Part shown: positions 53,047 to 61,998 of the stretch, piece by piece
How positions within the stretch are numbered: the stretch's first letter is position 1
How the letters are laid out: every line of letters starts with the position of its first letter
Assembly (NCBI GenBank): GCA_963800065.1
Contig: CAWCZO010000007.1
Coordinates: forward strand, 1-64,000
DNA: 64,000 nt
Origin: CAWJFJ01 sp963800065
GTDB lineage: Bacteria > Actinomycetota > Acidimicrobiia > Acidimicrobiales > UBA8190
Direction: 5' to 3'
The notes under the pieces: model-generated
Database searches by the model: none
What the model saw: only the letters and a program-made list of their open reading frames with translations
What the model was told of the DNA's origin: nothing
Program-made: the position numbers and the translations under genes

Positions 53047-53075
53047 CTGTGAAGAGGTAGTAGGTACGCTGTGAA
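53047..53075. promoter_or_regulatory. CTGTGAA direct repeat upstream of the ABC exporter
   Basis: CTGTGAA at 53047-53053 and again at 53069-53075, 22 bases apart (two helical turns), lie about 100 bases upstream of the permease start. The same heptamer precedes the response-regulator gene. Confidence 0.5.
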
Positions 53076-53103
53076 CTGCCGGTCCCGGCCCGGCGGTGGG
53101 TGG

Positions 53104-53319
53104 CTACCGGTCGGGGAAACCGTCCCGGCGGAGGGTGCGGAGGCGGGAATCGGAGCGGTGGCGGTGCCGCCGGGTTCCACCGGTCGGTTCTGCCCCTGCG
53201 GCCAGGCCGGCGCCGTTGGGGTGGGGACTGTGGTCGATGGTGCCGGCGTCGTCCCCGGTGGAGACGAGCGCCTCGTCGATGAGACGGACGATCTCGTCAC
53301 AGCGCCGGCCCAGAGTCAT
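53104..53319 (-). CDS. Possible small protein, unknown function
   Basis: A 71-residue frame from ATG 53319, preceded by AAAAGGGGGGGTCACG. The N-terminus TLGRRCDEIVRLIDEALVSTG forms a plausible amphipathic helix; the rest is His/Arg/Gly-rich. It lies in the 524-base space between the ABC permease and the SnoaL-like gene. Only weak support for a real gene. Confidence 0.35.
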   Translation of the reverse strand: MTLGRRCDEIVRLIDEALVSTGDDAGTIDHSPHPNGAGLAAGAEPTGGTRRHRHRSDSRLRTLRRDGFPDR

Positions 53320-53479
53320 CGTGACCCCCCCTTTTTGTCGTCTCGGACATCGGTCCGGCACGCCCGACCCTGAAGGACCGTGTCAGAAGACCCGCTTGGG
53401 TGGTCAGTTTGGTCACCGGAGGTGGTGAAGACGGGGATGATCCCGCCTACGATGCCAAGCCGGTGGACGAGGCGCAGCC

Positions 53480-53926
53480 GTGGTGATCGACCGTGTGGCG
53501 CTTCGTGACCTGGTCGACGCCTACGCCCGTCACGTGGACAGGCGGGACGCGCTGTCGGTGGCGGCGCTGTTCACGGCCGACGGCCGGTTGGTCTCGCGCC
53601 TGCACGACGGGGGCGGTGACGCCCCGATCGTCCGCCGCGGCCGCCATGAGATCGCCACCGCCCTGGCCGCCGGCCTGGACCGCTACACGGTGACGACACA
53701 CGTGGTGGGCGGACAGGTCGTCATCGTGGACGGCGACGGCGCCACCGGGGAAACGGTGTGTCTGGCCCACCATGTCTACGAGGGCGCCGGCGGCCGCCGG
53801 ATGCTCGTGATGGCCGTCCGCTACGCCGACACCTATGCCCGGGGGGCCGACGGTTGGGCCTTCGCCGAACGCGAGCTGACTCTGGACTGGCGCGAGGACC
53901 GGTCCATGGAGGACCACCGATCATGA
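53480..53926 (+). CDS. SnoaL-like domain protein
   Basis: A 148-residue cone-shaped alpha+beta barrel of the NTF2/SnoaL superfamily: LRDLVDAYARHVDRRDALSV, ALFTADGRLVSR, then YTVTTHVVGGQVVIVDGD and ADTYARGADGWAFAERELTL. It overlaps the next gene as ATGA, so it probably works with the LLM oxidoreductase. Substrate unknown. Confidence 0.85.
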   Translation: MVIDRVALRDLVDAYARHVDRRDALSVAALFTADGRLVSRLHDGGGDAPIVRRGRHEIATALAAGLDRYTVTTHVVGGQVVIVDGDGATGETVCLAHHVYEGAGGRRMLVMAVRYADTYARGADGWAFAERELTLDWREDRSMEDHRS

Positions 53927-54816
53927 CCATGCAATTCGCCGTTCTCCCACCGGTGCGCGCCGGGGTCTGCGCCGACCCCGACTGGATGACGGGCTTCGCC
54001 CGGCACGCCGAGGACTGCGGTTTCGAGTCGATCGTCCTGGTCGAGCACCCGGTGGTGATCAGCGACTACACGAGCCGCTACCCCTACGCGTCGTCGGGTC
54101 GGATGCCACTGGCCGACGACTGTCCCATCCCCGACCCGATCGACGTCCTCGGATTCCTGGCGGCGGCCACCACCCGGCTGGTGTTGTCGACCGGTGTCCT
54201 CGTCCTCCCCGCCCATCACCCGGTGATCATGGCCAAACGGCTGGCCACTCTCGACGCGCTGTCCAAGGGCCGCGTCCGCCTCTGCATCGGCGTGGGCTGG
54301 ATGCGCGAGGAGCTCGAGGCGTGCGGGATCGAGTTCTCCTCCCGCGGCCGGCGGACCGACGAGTGCATCGACGTGATGCGCACCCTGTGGGCCGACAGCG
54401 AGCCCGGAGGGGCGACGTTCGAGGGGGAGTTCTTCCGGTTCTCCCACGCCCACACCCACCCGAAGCCCTTCCGGTCGGGCGGGATACCCGTCCACATCGG
54501 TGGCCACAGCGCCGCCTCCATCCGCCGGGCGGCGCGACGCGGGGACGGTTGGCACCCGCTGGGGATCAGGGGCGAGGAGCTGAGGACGGCCCTGGCCCGG
54601 TTGCACGAGGAGGCCGCCGCCGCCGGGCGTGACCCGGCCGCCATCGAGCTGACCCTCACCGGGGTGTCGACGACGACGACGCCCGAGACCCTGGCCGAGC
54701 TCGAGGCCCTGGGGGTCCACCGCCTGGTGGTGACCTGCCTGCAATCCGAACTCGCCGCCGCCCGGGACGAGATGTCGCAGGTGGCGGAGGCCGTGGGGCT
54801 GGCGCCGGCCGGTTGA
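53923..54816 (+). CDS. LLM-class F420-dependent oxidoreductase
   Basis: A 297-residue TIM-barrel of the luciferase-like family: GFARHAEDCGFESIVLVEHP, LVLSTGVLVLPAHHPVIMAK, LSKGRVRLCIGVGWMREELEACG, and IPVHIGGHSAASIRRAARRGDGW. These match the actinobacterial F420-type subgroup (TIGR03619-like). Coupled to the SnoaL gene. F420 use is inferred from the family, not shown. Confidence 0.88.
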   Translation: MTMQFAVLPPVRAGVCADPDWMTGFARHAEDCGFESIVLVEHPVVISDYTSRYPYASSGRMPLADDCPIPDPIDVLGFLAAATTRLVLSTGVLVLPAHHPVIMAKRLATLDALSKGRVRLCIGVGWMREELEACGIEFSSRGRRTDECIDVMRTLWADSEPGGATFEGEFFRFSHAHTHPKPFRSGGIPVHIGGHSAASIRRAARRGDGWHPLGIRGEELRTALARLHEEAAAAGRDPAAIELTLTGVSTTTTPETLAELEALGVHRLVVTCLQSELAAARDEMSQVAEAVGLAPAG

Positions 54817-54859
54817 CGGGGGCGGTGGCGGCGGGCCGCCCGCCCCTAGTGTTCGGGCC

Positions 54860-56116
54860 ATGGAGTGGCGCGACCTCATCGGGCTGGCCGATGTCCAGGC
54901 CGCCGCCGAACGCCTGCGGGCTGTGGGGGTGGAGACCCCCCTGCAGCTGAGTGACCGCCTGTCGGCGCGCTACCACGCCTCGGTCTATCTGAAGCGCGAA
55001 GACCTCCAGGCCGTCCGGTCCTACAAGATCCGCGGGGCCTTCAACTTCATCGCCGGACTCCCCGCTGAGCGCCTCGGCGCCGGGGTGGTGTGCGCCAGCG
55101 CCGGGAACCACGCCCAGGGGGTGGCCTGGAGCTGTCGTTACCTGGCCGTTCCGGGGGTGGTGTTCCTCCCCCGGCGGACGCCCCGGCAGAAGGTGGAGAG
55201 GATCCGGGCTCTGGCCGGGGACCTCGTCGAGTTGCGGTTCGCCGGCGACACCTTCGACGACGCCAACACCGCGGCCGCCGTCTACGCCGGGGAGACGGGG
55301 GCCACCGTCGTCCCCACCTTCGACCACCCCATGACCGTGGCCGGACAGGGGACCGTCGCCCTGGAGACGATCGCCCAGCTCGGTGGCCCCCCCGATGTCT
55401 TCGTCGTCCCCGTCGGGGGAGGCGGGCTCGTCTCGGGGATCGCCGTGACCGTCGACGGCCAGGGTGCTCCCACCCGCGTCGTCGGTGTCCAACCGGCCGG
55501 CGCGCCGGCCATGGTCCGTTCCCTCGAGGCCGGCCACCCCGTCACCATCGACATCGCCGACGACTTCGTCGACGGGGCCGTGGTGCGGACGCCCGGGCAG
55601 CTCACCTTCGCCGTGGTGCGCGATCTGGTCTCGGAGTTCGAGGTGGTGGCCGAGGGCCGGGTCTGCACCGAGCAGCTGGCGTTGTACCAGGACGACGGGA
55701 TCGTGGCCGAGCCGGCCGGGGCCCTGTCCATCGCCGCCCTCGACGCCCTGTCGGGAATCATCGAGGGCCGCACTGTCGTCTGCGTGCTGTCGGGGGGGAA
55801 CAACGACGTGGCCCGCTATGACGAGATCATCGAGCGGAGCCTCGTCTACGAGGGTCTGAAGCACTACTTCGTGGTGGCCTTCCCCCAGCAGCCCGGCTCC
55901 TTCCGGCGCTTCCTCGACGAGTGCCTGGGTCCGACCGACGACATCGTCCTCTTCGAGTACGTGAAGAAGAACAACCGCGAGTTCGGCCCCGCCGTGGTCG
56001 GGATCGAGCTGGCGCACCGCGACGATCTCGATGGCCTCGTGGCCCGGATCGCCGCCTCCGGCCTCGACGCCCAGCGCCTCCCGCCCGACACCCCCGTCTT
56101 CCGTCTCCTGGTCTGA
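54860..56116 (+). CDS. ilvA: Threonine dehydratase
   Basis: PLP enzyme turning threonine into 2-oxobutanoate for isoleucine synthesis. 418 residues. PLP lysine in RSYKIRGAFNFIA, ASAGNHAQGVAWSCRYL, phosphate loop VPVGGGGLVSGIAVTV, LSGGNNDVARYDEI. C-terminal ACT-like domain (HYFVVAFPQQPGSFRRFLDE), single copy, short regulatory type. ATG 54860 lies 7 bases after TAGTGT, suggesting a leaderless message. Confidence 0.95.
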   Translation: MEWRDLIGLADVQAAAERLRAVGVETPLQLSDRLSARYHASVYLKREDLQAVRSYKIRGAFNFIAGLPAERLGAGVVCASAGNHAQGVAWSCRYLAVPGVVFLPRRTPRQKVERIRALAGDLVELRFAGDTFDDANTAAAVYAGETGATVVPTFDHPMTVAGQGTVALETIAQLGGPPDVFVVPVGGGGLVSGIAVTVDGQGAPTRVVGVQPAGAPAMVRSLEAGHPVTIDIADDFVDGAVVRTPGQLTFAVVRDLVSEFEVVAEGRVCTEQLALYQDDGIVAEPAGALSIAALDALSGIIEGRTVVCVLSGGNNDVARYDEIIERSLVYEGLKHYFVVAFPQQPGSFRRFLDECLGPTDDIVLFEYVKKNNREFGPAVVGIELAHRDDLDGLVARIAASGLDAQRLPPDTPVFRLLV

Positions 56117-56141
56117 GACCGGCCCGAGCGGCTCGACCCGG

Positions 56142-56972
56142 CTACAGGTTGAGATCCCGCTTGGGGCGGACGACGATCTCCGACAGGTGGACGTTCGCCG
56201 GTCGGGTCACGGCCCACAGGACGGCCTCGGCCACGTCCTCGGGGGTCAGGAGGTGCCCGGGGAGGGCCTCTCGGGCACCGGCCAGGACTTCGTCGGGCAG
56301 CCGTTCGCCTTTCGTGATGTCGACGGCCGGGACGTCGTCGCCGACCACCGAGACGAGGCCCTGGAGGACGGCGCTGTCGAAGTTGCGGGCGAAGTTGGTG
56401 GCGATGGCCCCCGGCATGACGGTGAGGACCTTGATGGGCTCGTCCATCAGCTCGCGACGGAGCGAGTTGGTGATGCAGTTGACGGCGTGCTTGGTGGCTC
56501 CGTAGACGCCCGAGTCCGACCGCAGGGCGGCCACCGACGAGATGTTCACGAGATGCCCGTCGGCGCCGCACGCCCGCATGGCCTCGACCGCCGCCCGGGA
56601 TCCGACGAGGAGGGCGAAGACGTTGGTCTCGAGCATGACCCGCCAGTGCTCGGGGTCAGACTCCTCGAGGATCGCCTCTGGATGGCTGAGCCCGGCGTTG
56701 TTCACCATGATGTCGAGCCGCCCGGTGGACTGCGTGGCGCGGGCCACGAGACTCCGCATCTCCTCCACCTGGCGGACGTCCACCACCAGTGCCTCGGCGC
56801 TGCCCCCGGCGGCGGCGATCCGGCTCACCGACTCGGCCATGGGGGCAGGGGTGCGACCACCGAGGACCACATGAGCCCCGGCTGCACCCAGAGACTCGGC
56901 GATGGCGCGTCCTATGCCGCTCGAGGCGCCGGTGACGACGGCTGTCCGGCCGGTGAGGCTGTTCGGGGCCAC
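56142..56972 (-). CDS. SDR-family oxidoreductase
   Basis: A 276-residue NAD(P)-dependent short-chain dehydrogenase, intact: AVVTGASSGIGRAIAESL, DIMVNNAGLSHP, and catalytic VNISSVAALRSDSGVYGATK. The N-terminus and the C-terminal VHLSEIVVRPKRDLNL match the YdfG/serine-dehydrogenase-like group. It is 49 bases after the upstream helical protein gene. Substrate unknown. Confidence 0.93.
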   Translation of the reverse strand: MAPNSLTGRTAVVTGASSGIGRAIAESLGAAGAHVVLGGRTPAPMAESVSRIAAAGGSAEALVVDVRQVEEMRSLVARATQSTGRLDIMVNNAGLSHPEAILEESDPEHWRVMLETNVFALLVGSRAAVEAMRACGADGHLVNISSVAALRSDSGVYGATKHAVNCITNSLRRELMDEPIKVLTVMPGAIATNFARNFDSAVLQGLVSVVGDDVPAVDITKGERLPDEVLAGAREALPGHLLTPEDVAEAVLWAVTRPANVHLSEIVVRPKRDLNL

Positions 56973-57021
56973 GGGATCAGACTCTTCCGGCGCGTTCGGA
57001 GGAAGGAACGAGGGGGAGGAA

Positions 57022-57459
57022 CTAGCGCCGCGGCGTCATGTCCAGGTCCGGCGGCGGCTGGTCGGGGATCTTCCACTTGAGGAATGACTTGTCATAGACG
57101 TCGTGGTAGGCGTTGGCGGCATCGACCATGGCGTTGAAGGCGGCGTCGAAGGAGTCCCAGTCCTCGGAGTCGATGCACTTGGCCAGGGTCGCCACCTCTT
57201 CGTCGATGAACTTGTCCATATTCTCGGCGTACTTGGGACGGAGGAAGGCGCCTTTCTCCATGAGACCCCGGGCCTCTTTCAACTGGAAGCGGGCCAGCGC
57301 CTGATTGCGGGCCTGGCCGGCGTAGTAGCACTTCCAGATCCGCGCCCCCACCAGGGGCATGATCTCGGCCATCCCGGGCATCAGATGCCCGAGCTCGCTC
57401 AGGTCGAAAGTGCCCTTTCCGGTGTCGATGACGTGGTCGTGGTCCGCCGTGTCTGACAT
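57022..57459 (-). CDS. Helical hypothetical protein
   Basis: A 145-residue soluble protein, almost all helix: FDLSELGHLMPGMAEIMPLVG, IWKCYYAGQARNQALARFQL, and DEEVATLAKCIDSEDWDSFD. The pattern of evenly spaced aromatic residues suggests a helical bundle. I do not recognise the family. It probably shares a transcript with the SDR gene downstream and is divergent from the UbiA gene. Confidence 0.68.
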   Translation of the reverse strand: MSDTADHDHVIDTGKGTFDLSELGHLMPGMAEIMPLVGARIWKCYYAGQARNQALARFQLKEARGLMEKGAFLRPKYAENMDKFIDEEVATLAKCIDSEDWDSFDAAFNAMVDAANAYHDVYDKSFLKWKIPDQPPPDLDMTPRR

Positions 57460-57542
57460 GGGTGAATTTCTACCACAAGGCCCTCACGGGGCCTCCGGTG
57501 CCGCGTTCGTGGGCGGGCGGGCCCCGTCGATACGATGCACAG

Positions 57543-58577
57543 GTGAGCGACGTCCGCCCTCCCCCTGCACAGGCGCCCCCGGTCCAGAGCCGGTTCTCGG
57601 CTTGGCTGGAGGTGCTTCGGACCACCAACCCGCCGTCGGGTCGTCCCCTCGACCCCGTGTCGCGTTGGCTGGTCCTCACCAGGGCCGCCGTCCTGCCCAT
57701 GACGCTGGTGGCCGGCGCCGTGGCCACGCTCCTGGCCGTTCACCGCCCCGGCTTCCGGGCCGGTCTGCTCGTCCTGGCCTTCGCCGGTCTGATCCTGGCC
57801 CACGTGGCCAACAACCTCATGAACGACCTCTTCGACGTCGAGGTCGGAGCCGACACACAGACGTACCCCCGCGCCCTCTACGCCCCTCATCCCGTCCTGT
57901 CGGGGATGATCAGCAAGAAGGGCCTGGCCGCCGGCGCCCTGGTCGTGAACGCCGTCGACCTGGCCATCCTGATCGTCCTGGCCGTCGCCCGTGGTTGGCC
58001 CGTCGTGGCCTTCGCCCTGGGGGGATTCGCTCTGAGCTTCGCCTACACGGCGCCCCCGCTCCGGCTCAAGAAGCGCGGTCTCGGCGAGCCCGACGTCTTT
58101 CTCGTGTGGGGACCGCTCATGGTCTGCGGCACCTACTACGCGGCGGTGGGCCGCGTCCCGTGGGAGATCGTGGCGGCCTCGGTCCCCTACGGGTTGCTCT
58201 GCACGGCGGTGCTCATGGGCAAGCACATCGACAAGGCGCCCTTCGACGCACCGCTCGGCATCCGGACCCTTCCCGTGGTGCTCGGTGAGTCCCGCGCCCG
58301 GGTCGCCACCAAGGGCCTGATCGCCGCCTTCTACGTCACCGTGGTGGCCTGTGTCGCCGTTCGGGCCCTGCCCTGGCCGGCGCTGATCAGCCTCTTGGCC
58401 GTGACCAAGCTGATCCCGTCCTGGAAGGCTCTGAGCCAGCCGCGGCCCGACCAGCCGCCGGCCGGCTTCCCGGTGTGGCCGTTGTGGTTCGCCGCCATCG
58501 CCTTCGTCCACACCCGCCGGGCCGGGTCGCTCCTCGTACTCGGACTGATCATCGCCGCCATCGCCGACATCCACTGA
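57543..58577 (+). CDS. UbiA-family prenyltransferase (MenA-like)
   Basis: A 344-residue membrane enzyme with about nine helices. First Asp-rich motif NNLMNDLFDVEVGADTQTYP; second region GKHIDKAPFDAPLGIRTLPVVLG. This fits the family that prenylates aromatic acids such as DHNA in menaquinone synthesis. GTG 57543 lies 6 bases after TACGAT, suggesting a leaderless message. Role in menaquinone synthesis would fit the UbiE-type methyltransferase at 39.8 kb but is inference. Confidence 0.85.
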   Translation: MSDVRPPPAQAPPVQSRFSAWLEVLRTTNPPSGRPLDPVSRWLVLTRAAVLPMTLVAGAVATLLAVHRPGFRAGLLVLAFAGLILAHVANNLMNDLFDVEVGADTQTYPRALYAPHPVLSGMISKKGLAAGALVVNAVDLAILIVLAVARGWPVVAFALGGFALSFAYTAPPLRLKKRGLGEPDVFLVWGPLMVCGTYYAAVGRVPWEIVAASVPYGLLCTAVLMGKHIDKAPFDAPLGIRTLPVVLGESRARVATKGLIAAFYVTVVACVAVRALPWPALISLLAVTKLIPSWKALSQPRPDQPPAGFPVWPLWFAAIAFVHTRRAGSLLVLGLIIAAIADIH

Positions 58578-58688
58578 CAGAGCAAGGCCCAAGACGAGCA
58601 GGGCACACAGACGAGCAACGACACAGAGTAGACAGGAATGCGCCGGGAACGGCCCCTTGGTCGGCCGGCACGGGAGGAGGTCCCCGCC

Positions 58689-60038
58689 GTGGGCTTCGCC
58701 GACCAGCACGTTTCCGCCGATCTGAAGGTCCGTCCGCTGACGCCGCCGGCGCCCGGGGCCGGTGTCGCCGGTGCCGTCAGACCGCTCATCGCCCGGTTCC
58801 TCGGCGAACGGCTCCCGCTGCGGTTCGAGTTCTGGGACGGATCGGCCGTCGAACCGGCGACCGGAGACGGCACCCCCGGTGCGGTGGTGAGGATCCACTC
58901 GGTCGACGCCGTCCGTCGCATCCTCTGGGCCCCGGGGGAGATCGGCCTGGCCCGGGCGTTCGTGGCCGGTGAGATCGAGATCGACGGCGACATCTTCTGG
59001 GCGCTCCGGGCCCTGAGCGAGGTGTCGGCCAAGGACCGGACGCGTCTCGGGCCCGCTGTCCTACCGGCCGTCGTGAAGGGTGCGCACCGGGTGGGCGCGT
59101 TGCGCTTCGCCCCCCGACCGCCGGCCGAGGAGGTCCGGCCGCGGGGCCGGCGGCACTCGCCGGGGAGAGACGCCCAGGCCGTCAGCCATCACTACGACGT
59201 GGGCAACGACTTCTACGAGCTGGTCCTGGGTCCGAGCATGACCTACTCCTGTGCCCGCTTCGTCGGCCCCGACACCAGCCTCGAGGAAGCCCAGTGGGCC
59301 AAGCACGAACTGATCAGCCGCAAGCTCGGCCTCCACGAGAAGCCGGGGGCCCGGCTCCTCGATGTCGGTTGCGGATGGGGGTCGATGGCGCTGCATGCCG
59401 CCACCTGTCACAGCGCCAGCGTCGTGGGTGTGACGTTGAGCGCGGCCCAGGCCCATTACGCGCGACGCCGGGTGGCCGACGCCGGCCTGTCGGACCGTGT
59501 CGAGATCCGGTTGCAGGACTATCGCGATCTTGCGGGTGAGTCCTTCGACGCCATCTCCTCGGTCGGGATGTTCGAACACGTGGGCTCGTCGCAGATGGGT
59601 CGCTATTTCGACACGCTGCACGACCTGCTCGTTCCCACCGGGCGCCTTCTCAACCACGCCATCTCCTCCCCCGGCGGATCGAGGATCACGGCCCGGAGCT
59701 TCATGGGCCGCTACGTCTTCCCCGATGGCGAGCTCCAGGACGTGGGAGAGGTCCTGCTGGCCATGCAGCGGGCCGGCTTCGAGATCCGCGACGTCGAATC
59801 GCTTCGCGAGCACTACTCACGGACCCTCCACGCCTGGGTCGCCAACCTGGAATCCCGATGGACCGAAGCGGTGGCACTGGTCGGGGCCGCCCGGGCCCGG
59901 GTCTGGCGGCTCTACATGGCCGGCTCCGCCGTCGGCTTCGACGACGGAGGCTTGGGCGTCCATCAGGTGCTGGGGGTGGTACCACGAGCCGACGGTTCCA
60001 GTGCCATGCCGCTATCGCGTGACGGCTGGGTCTTCTGA
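58689..60038 (+). CDS. Cyclopropane-fatty-acid-type SAM methyltransferase
   Basis: Modifies acyl chains of membrane lipids, about 449 residues. GTG 58689 chosen because GGAGGAGG lies 8 bases upstream; ATG 58638 is possible. N-terminal lipid-binding SCP2-like part, then HHYDVGNDFYELVLG, MTYSCARF, motif I LLDVGCGWGSMALHAA, SVGMFEHVG and the C-terminal SREHYSRTLHAWV-type segment. The product could be cyclopropane, methyl-branched or tuberculostearic-type acids; sequence alone does not decide. Confidence 0.93.
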   Translation: MGFADQHVSADLKVRPLTPPAPGAGVAGAVRPLIARFLGERLPLRFEFWDGSAVEPATGDGTPGAVVRIHSVDAVRRILWAPGEIGLARAFVAGEIEIDGDIFWALRALSEVSAKDRTRLGPAVLPAVVKGAHRVGALRFAPRPPAEEVRPRGRRHSPGRDAQAVSHHYDVGNDFYELVLGPSMTYSCARFVGPDTSLEEAQWAKHELISRKLGLHEKPGARLLDVGCGWGSMALHAATCHSASVVGVTLSAAQAHYARRRVADAGLSDRVEIRLQDYRDLAGESFDAISSVGMFEHVGSSQMGRYFDTLHDLLVPTGRLLNHAISSPGGSRITARSFMGRYVFPDGELQDVGEVLLAMQRAGFEIRDVESLREHYSRTLHAWVANLESRWTEAVALVGAARARVWRLYMAGSAVGFDDGGLGVHQVLGVVPRADGSSAMPLSRDGWVF

Positions 60039-60041
60039 GAG

Positions 60042-60662
60042 CTAGGTCCCGTTCCAGCACGTCGTCGGTGGCGCGAAGATCGGCGTCGTCACCACGGGAA
60101 GGTCAGGCGACGGTTCGAGGGTGATCGTCGGATTGTCCGGGTCCTTCACCGAGTTCCCCCGGGTCCACTTGTCCTCGCAGCGGAGAAGGGCCTTCTTCTC
60201 GGGCTGATGGAGCGAGGCGGCGTCCCCACCCGCCCACATGTCGAAGCGGTAGAGCTTGAACTTGGCCCAGTCGCGGTCGCACTCGGAACATTCGTCGGCG
60301 TGGATGAAGTAGCGCTCCATGTAGGGGACGTAGATGATCTCGCACCAGGGCAGCTCGTGGACGTCGGTGGCGAAGGTGATGGGGTCGTCGTACGTCCCCG
60401 TCCCGCCGGCCCGGGTGCGGTTGTCGCAGACGTGGGCGATCTTCGTCCCCGGTGGTGAATTGTCGACATAGCCGTAGAGCGTCATGAAGGCCTGGACGGT
60501 CCCCGTCGACTGCGGTGCCGGCGCCGGCACCGACCCGGCATCAGCCACGGTGGGGGTGCCGAAGAGGAGGAGGCCGACGGTGAGGAGACCGAGGCCGAGC
60601 CTCTTCGTCGGGTACCGCAGAAGCTTCATCATCGGCACAAATGTATGCTCTCGATCGGGCAC
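60042..60662 (-). CDS. Secreted protein with double-psi-beta-barrel-like (3D/barwin) domain
   Basis: A 206-residue frame; ATG 60632 (MKLLRYPTKRLGLGLLTVG) gives a clear signal peptide ending near VADAGS. The mature part contains TLYGYVDNSPPGTKIAH, AGGTGTYDDPITFAT, WCEIIYVPYMERYFIHADEC and RFDMWAGG, the layout of secreted RlpA/barwin-like and 3D-domain proteins with a conserved Asp. Paired cysteines suggest disulfides. Probably acts on or binds cell wall. Confidence 0.78.
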   Translation of the reverse strand: MPDREHTFVPMMKLLRYPTKRLGLGLLTVGLLLFGTPTVADAGSVPAPAPQSTGTVQAFMTLYGYVDNSPPGTKIAHVCDNRTRAGGTGTYDDPITFATDVHELPWCEIIYVPYMERYFIHADECSECDRDWAKFKLYRFDMWAGGDAASLHQPEKKALLRCEDKWTRGNSVKDPDNPTITLEPSPDLPVVTTPIFAPPTTCWNGT

Positions 60663-60849
60663 ACGTCGTGGAGATGAACTACTTCAAGGGTCGGGGAAGG
60701 TTCGGTGACGAGACCAATGCCGCCGGATCGAGTGTGATCGCCGGGGCCTACGCGACGGTCGTCCCGGCCGACCTGAAGACGCCAGAACGGACGCCATCCT
60801 GAACCCAGCCGGTCCGTCTCGGACCCCCCTGGAGCTGATCCCGGGCACG

Positions 60850-61971
60850 ATGGCGAGCGGCGGTGACGCCGTGGCCCGCACCCCCGACGGCAAGGCGGTC
60901 TTCATCCGCGGTGCCCTCCCCGGCGAGCGGGTCCGCGTGCGCCTGGTGGCCGATCATGCCAAGTACGCCGTCGGGTGCGTCGACGAGTTGGTCGAGGCTT
61001 CACCCGACAGGGTGGCGCCACCGTGTCCGGAGCTGCGGCGCGGGTGCGGGGCATGTCAATGGCAGCACGTCTCGGTCCCCGCCCAGCGTCGCCTGAAGGA
61101 GCGCTTCGTGGTCGAGGCCATCGAGCGGGGCGGAGTGGACTGTCCCGCTCCGAACCCGCCCGTCGAGCTGGATCCCTGGGCTTTTCGGACGACGATCAGC
61201 GCCGCCGTCAGCCAGGGACGGGCCGGCTTCCATCAGACACGATCGGATCGGATCGTCCCGGTGGATGCCTGTCTCGTCGCCCATCCCCTCCTGGGGGAGC
61301 TTCTCGTCGGCGCCCGGTACCCCGGCGCCAGGAAGGTTCTTCTGCGCTGCGGAGCCCGCACCGGTGAGCGACTGGCGGCCACGACCCCGACCGGTCTCGA
61401 GATCAGCGTGCCTGAGGACGTGCACGCCGGGCACTTCCACGAGTTCGCCGCCGGACGTCGGTGGCGGGTCTCGGCCCGGTCGTTCTTCCAGAGCAGGCCC
61501 GACGGCGCCGATGCCCTGGCGGGGATCGTTCGGTCCGCTGCCGACCAGATGGGCGCTCCGTCGACGGCGGTCGATCTCTACAGCGGTGTCGGCCTCTACG
61601 CCGGGGTTCTCGCTCGGCGGGGGTGGTCGGTGACGGCGGTCGAGGGCTCGCGAAGCGCCGTCGCCGACGCCGAGATCAATCTCCGGGGTTCCGAGGTCGC
61701 CGTCGTCGGTGCCGACGTCACCGGGTGGGCGCCCTCGCGGGCCGATCTCGTCGTGGCCGACCCCAGTCGGATCGGCCTGGGGAGTCGGGGAGTCGACGTG
61801 GTGGCGGGGACTGGCGCCCGACGGGTGATACTGATCAGCTGTGACGCCGCCAGTCTGGGCCGTGATGCGGCGCTCCTGCATCAGGGGGGTTACGCGCTGC
61901 AGGCGGTGACCCTGGTGGACCTCTTCCCGCACACCTTTCGCGTCGAGGTGGTGACGGTCTACGACCGCTGA
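60850..61971 (+). CDS. 23S rRNA/tRNA m5U methyltransferase (TrmA/RlmCD family)
   Basis: Uridine-5-methyltransferase with N-terminal TRAM RNA-binding domain, then FeS cysteines (CPELRRGCGACQWQ and DACLVAH), the methyltransferase fold with VDLYSGVGLYAGVLA, and the catalytic cysteine in ILISCDAASLGRD. ATG 60850 falls inside the TRAM domain; the family-typical strand LELIPGT lies just before it in frame, with no ATG, GTG or TTG further upstream (CTG at 60799, 60829 and 60835 only). Confidence 0.9.
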   Translation: MASGGDAVARTPDGKAVFIRGALPGERVRVRLVADHAKYAVGCVDELVEASPDRVAPPCPELRRGCGACQWQHVSVPAQRRLKERFVVEAIERGGVDCPAPNPPVELDPWAFRTTISAAVSQGRAGFHQTRSDRIVPVDACLVAHPLLGELLVGARYPGARKVLLRCGARTGERLAATTPTGLEISVPEDVHAGHFHEFAAGRRWRVSARSFFQSRPDGADALAGIVRSAADQMGAPSTAVDLYSGVGLYAGVLARRGWSVTAVEGSRSAVADAEINLRGSEVAVVGADVTGWAPSRADLVVADPSRIGLGSRGVDVVAGTGARRVILISCDAASLGRDAALLHQGGYALQAVTLVDLFPHTFRVEVVTVYDR

Positions 61972-61998
61972 ACCGCTGCCGGCCTCAGGGGGATCCGG

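Noticed and set aside
51303..53060. Plus-strand Gly-rich frame opposite the ABC permease
   Set aside because: It mirrors the Thr/Gly-rich coding of the real permease and has no family motif.
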